A DNA stretch of 14,366 bases from the NCBI GenBank assembly GCA_041688215.1, contig JBDNIO010000215.1, forward strand, positions 1 through 14,366. The letters are read 5' to 3'. A program made the translations under genes and the position numbers. Source of the stretch: JBDNIO01 sp041688215 (GTDB lineage Bacteria > Pseudomonadota > Gammaproteobacteria > Nevskiales > Salinisphaeraceae). Numbering within the stretch: the first letter of the stretch is position 1; every line of letters begins with the position of its first letter. This document shows, in pieces, positions 12,272 through 14,366 of the stretch. Below the pieces are notes generated by a model. The model had not been told where the DNA came from and did no database searches. It saw only the letters and a program-made list of their open reading frames with translations.

Positions 12272-13015
12272 CTATCGGCTCGCCTTCTGGGCGACATCTG
12301 CGCCGGTAATCTGATCAATAACGGTTGAGATCGGCTGCGTCAGACGCAACAGGCGGCCGTCTTCGGTAATCAGGCTCGGCGTGCCGCGCAGTTTCAAAAC
12401 GTCCCAGGCGAGCGCGAATTGTTCGTCTACCGGGTTTTCGCAATCGGCTTTTGCGCGTAGGGACTTACCCTGTTTGGCGCGCGTCAGGGCGGCTTTGCGA
12501 TCATCCGAACACCATACGGCTTCAGCCTTTTTGTAGGCCTTTGAACTCGGCCCGTCGAGCGGAAAAAACATATATCGCACTTCGATGCCGGCATCCATGA
12601 AGACCTGCAACTGGCTGTGCATCAAGCGGCAATAGCGGCAATCCACGTCGGTGAATACCATAAGCGTATGGCTTGGATTTTCCGGCGAAAAGATCAGCAT
12701 TTTTGACTCGTCCATCGCCGCCAGTTTGGACAGCCGCCACTCTTCGCGAGCCTGTTCAGCCAAGTTCTGGTCGGTATTCAGGTCGATCAGATCGCCGTCC
12801 AGCAGATAGCGCTCATCCGCGGTGATGTAGCCGACCACGCCGCCCTGGGATATCTGGAAAATACCCTCCACCGGCGTGGCGGTGATGTTCTCGGGCTGCA
12901 CGCTGGGGAATTTCTTTGCGATTTCAGCGCGGAATGCGGGGTCATAAAGATCGTCCGCGAAGGCTACGGCGCTGGCGGTGGCCAGCGCCAAAAAATAAAT
13001 CAGTGGTTTCAACAT
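12272..13015 (-). CDS. dsbC: DsbC-type periplasmic disulfide isomerase with CRYC active site
   Basis: This 247-residue exported thioredoxin-fold protein rearranges wrong disulfides in the periplasm. It has a signal peptide (1-20, cut after AFA), a dimerisation domain (about 21-85), a helical linker, and a thioredoxin domain from about 110. The active site is FTDVD-C126-R-Y-C129, the structural disulfide C169/C192 is present, and the cis-Pro loop is RGTPSL (Pro 213). Length and layout equal DsbC. The central pair Arg-Tyr differs from the usual Gly-Tyr and should change redox potential or reactivity. AGAGGC precedes the ATG by a normal distance. It follows xerD by 33 bases in the same direction, an arrangement conserved in many Gammaproteobacteria, so the two are probably one operon. 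Confidence 0.94.
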   Translation of the reverse strand: MLKPLIYFLALATASAVAFADDLYDPAFRAEIAKKFPSVQPENITATPVEGIFQISQGGVVGYITADERYLLDGDLIDLNTDQNLAEQAREEWRLSKLAAMDESKMLIFSPENPSHTLMVFTDVDCRYCRLMHSQLQVFMDAGIEVRYMFFPLDGPSSKAYKKAEAVWCSDDRKAALTRAKQGKSLRAKADCENPVDEQFALAWDVLKLRGTPSLITEDGRLLRLTQPISTVIDQITGADVAQKASR

Positions 13016-13048
13016 GGTGCCTCTAAGACCGTGAATCGGGTGCCGCGT

Positions 13049-13960
13049 TCAGCCGCGCGGATGGTGCTGCTCATGCAGCGACTGCAGGCGCGCCCGCGCC
13101 ACGTGCGTGTAAATCTGTGTGGTGGATAAATCCGCGTGCCCCAGGAGCATTTGCACCACGCGCAAATCCGCACCGTGGTTGAGCAGATGCGTGGCAAAAG
13201 CATGGCGCAGTCCGTGCGGAGAAAGATCGCTACGGATGCAAGCTATCTTTGCGTAACGGCGAATCAAATGCCAGAAGTTCTGGCGCGTCATGCTGGAACC
13301 GCGACGGGTGACAAATAGCGAATCGCTGCGCGCATTGCCAAGCAGCAGTCCACGCGCTTGGCGAAGATACCGCTGCAACCAGTCCTGTGCGGTTTCGCCC
13401 ACCGGCACCAGGCGCTCGCGCCCGCCCTTGCCCAGCACCATCACCACTCCCTGGCGCAGGTTGACCTGATGGATGTCCAGACCCACCAGTTCGGATACGC
13501 GCAGCCCGGTGGCGTACATGAGTTCCAGCATGGCGCGGTCGCGCAGGCCCAGATCGGCATCGGTGGCGGGCGCTTTCAGCAAGCTTTCCACGTCCGCCTC
13601 GCTCAGGGTTTTGGGCAAAGAACGGCCTATCCGCGGCATTTCTATCAGTGCTGTCGGGTCATCATCCCGACGTTTTTCGCGTACCTGATGCCGGTAATAC
13701 CGGCGCAGGCTGGAAAGCCGGCGCGCGGCGGTACGCGCGCTACTGCCCGGTGCGTTGCACTCGGCCAGATAGTCGAGTAAATCCTCGCGTCGTGCCTGCG
13801 CTACCGGCCGCCTTTGCAACAGCCAGCGCGCGAATTGAACGAGGTCAGAGCGGTACGCGGCCAAGGTGCGGTCCGCCAGGCCGTATTCAGCCCATATCGC
13901 ATCCAGAAAAGCCTCGATCTCGGCTTCGTCTTCGCGGGCAATCGTCACCGTGTCCTGCAT
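13049..13960 (-). CDS. xerD: XerD site-specific tyrosine recombinase
   Basis: XerD works with XerC at the chromosomal dif site to resolve chromosome dimers, activated by FtsK. The 303-residue protein has an N-terminal SAM-like core-binding domain (about 10-100, LADRTLAAYRSDLVQFARWL) and the catalytic domain (about 115-295). The catalytic residues are all seen: R154 (ATGLRVSEL), K178 (LGKGGRE), H249 and R252 (SPHGLRHAFATHLL), H275 (LLGHADLSTTQIY) and the nucleophile Y284. Spacing equals that of E. coli XerD shifted by five to six residues. The ATG at 13958-13960 gives a normal N-terminus, though the ribosome binding site is weak. XerD rather than XerC is preferred because dsbC follows immediately and the C-terminal motif fits. 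Confidence 0.95.
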   Translation of the reverse strand: MQDTVTIAREDEAEIEAFLDAIWAEYGLADRTLAAYRSDLVQFARWLLQRRPVAQARREDLLDYLAECNAPGSSARTAARRLSSLRRYYRHQVREKRRDDDPTALIEMPRIGRSLPKTLSEADVESLLKAPATDADLGLRDRAMLELMYATGLRVSELVGLDIHQVNLRQGVVMVLGKGGRERLVPVGETAQDWLQRYLRQARGLLLGNARSDSLFVTRRGSSMTRQNFWHLIRRYAKIACIRSDLSPHGLRHAFATHLLNHGADLRVVQMLLGHADLSTTQIYTHVARARLQSLHEQHHPRG

Positions 13961-14041
13961 GGCGGGCAGCGTATACTAATGGCCGCGGTTTTTCCCGTCA
14001 GGTTGATAGTTTAGTCATCTAACTGAAGCGTAGAAAATTTA

Positions 14042-14122
14042 AACCACAAAGAACACAAAGAACACAAAGGACACGAAGGGTTTGGCAGTCTTTACTTTGT
14101 GTTCTTTGTGTTCTTTGTGGTT
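14042..14122. repeat. Perfect 28-bp inverted repeat built of 9-bp units
   Basis: The left arm 14042-14069 and right arm 14095-14122 are exact reverse complements, with 25 bases between them. Each arm is a run of the unit ACAAAGAAC (left) or GTTCTTTGT (right). The left run decays into ACAAAGGAC and ACGAAGGG in the spacer. Repeats of this ACCACAAAGAACAC type are seen between genes in many unrelated bacteria. It lies in the gap between divergent xerD and zapE, close enough to zapE to fall in its leader. Confidence 0.85.
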
Positions 14123-14153
14123 AATATCTCATCCATCAACACAGAACTGCTTT

Positions 14154-14366
14154 ATGTCGCATGCGCCATCACCGCTGGAACGCTACCACGCGGACCTGAA
14201 AAATCCGGACTTCCAGAAAGACCCGGCGCAGGCGCGGGCGGTGGATGCGTTGCAGGCGATTTATCAGGAACTCATCGACACCCCGCCCAGCCGTTTGCGT
14301 CGGCGTGGGTGCCGGTGCGCGGGCTGTATTTATGGGGCGGCGTCGGCCGCGGCAAAACCTATTTAA
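14154..14366 (+). CDS. zapE: ZapE (AFG1-like) ATPase, 5' part with an apparent one-base frameshift
   Basis: ZapE is an AFG1-like P-loop ATPase linked to cell division at the septal ring. The start ATG (14154-14156) gives MSHAPSPLERYHADLKNPDFQ..., matching the ZapE N-terminus through LQAIYQELIDTPP. From about 14286 this frame turns nonsensical (SRLRRRGCRC). The frame beginning at 14288 instead reads QPFASAWVPVRG, LYLWGGVGRGKTYL, the family continuation with the Walker A motif GGVGRGKT. One C missing from the CCC at 14286-14288 would explain it. The window ends in the Walker A region, so the rest of the gene is not visible. Either the gene is broken here or the sequence has an indel. No Shine-Dalgarno is seen; the inverted repeat at 14042-14122 lies in its leader region. 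Confidence 0.82.
   Translation: MSHAPSPLERYHADLKNPDFQKDPAQARAVDALQAIYQELIDTPPSRLRRRGCRCAGCIYGAASAAAKPI

Noticed and set aside
14042..14122. CRISPR array
   Set aside because: The 9-bp units are contiguous, with no spacers between them, and the two halves are inverted rather than direct.

Overview
The window looks like a piece of a gammaproteobacterial chromosome. The right side carries xerD followed closely by dsbC, an Azotobacter FdI-type ferredoxin gene (fdxA), zapE and a lexA gene with an SOS-type operator. This gene set and the xerD-dsbC order are typical of Gammaproteobacteria. Genus cannot be decided from the sequence alone.

Region 1 (about 1-2160) is an accessory, visibly more AT-rich stretch. 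It holds the end of a mobile element that cuts off a K+ channel gene already lacking its 5' part, a secreted protein made of six 17-residue Trp repeats, a long palindrome, and a ribbon-helix-helix/ParE-type toxin-antitoxin pair with a candidate operator. It ends at 2107-2160 with what reads as the 3' half of a tRNA-Leu(CAA): anticodon loop, variable arm, T arm and CCA, but no matching 5' half. This is the usual scar (att site) of an element integrated into a tRNA 3' end, so I infer that region 1 is the distal part of a genomic island whose intact tRNA and integrase lie to the left of the window.

Region 2 (2161-7331) has a coupled pair of unrecognised genes (2265-3697, overlapping stop/start, possibly leaderless), then a hairpin and a convergent 1177-residue SWIM-SNF2 helicase.

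Region 3 (7332-9924) has an MFS transporter with an extended -10 promoter, lexA, and a conserved small protein of unknown role with a poly-Gly tail. The SOS operator of lexA sits inside a 30-bp inverted repeat followed by a T-run, so it also looks like the intrinsic terminator of the gene upstream.

Region 4 (9925-11170) has a strong 16-bp hairpin, a secretin-like exported protein whose signal-peptide start is separated from the body by a one-base frame change, and a 53-residue two-helix membrane protein too short for ordinary ORF cut-offs.

Region 5 (11171-14366) is housekeeping: a NUDIX hydrolase, fdxA, dsbC (unusual CRYC active site), xerD, a perfect 28-bp inverted repeat built from 9-bp units, and the 5' part of zapE with an apparent one-base deletion. 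Three places (tRNA-Leu remnant, secretin-like gene, zapE) differ from expectation by a single base, two of them in C-runs. Sequencing or assembly indels must be excluded before reading biology into them.
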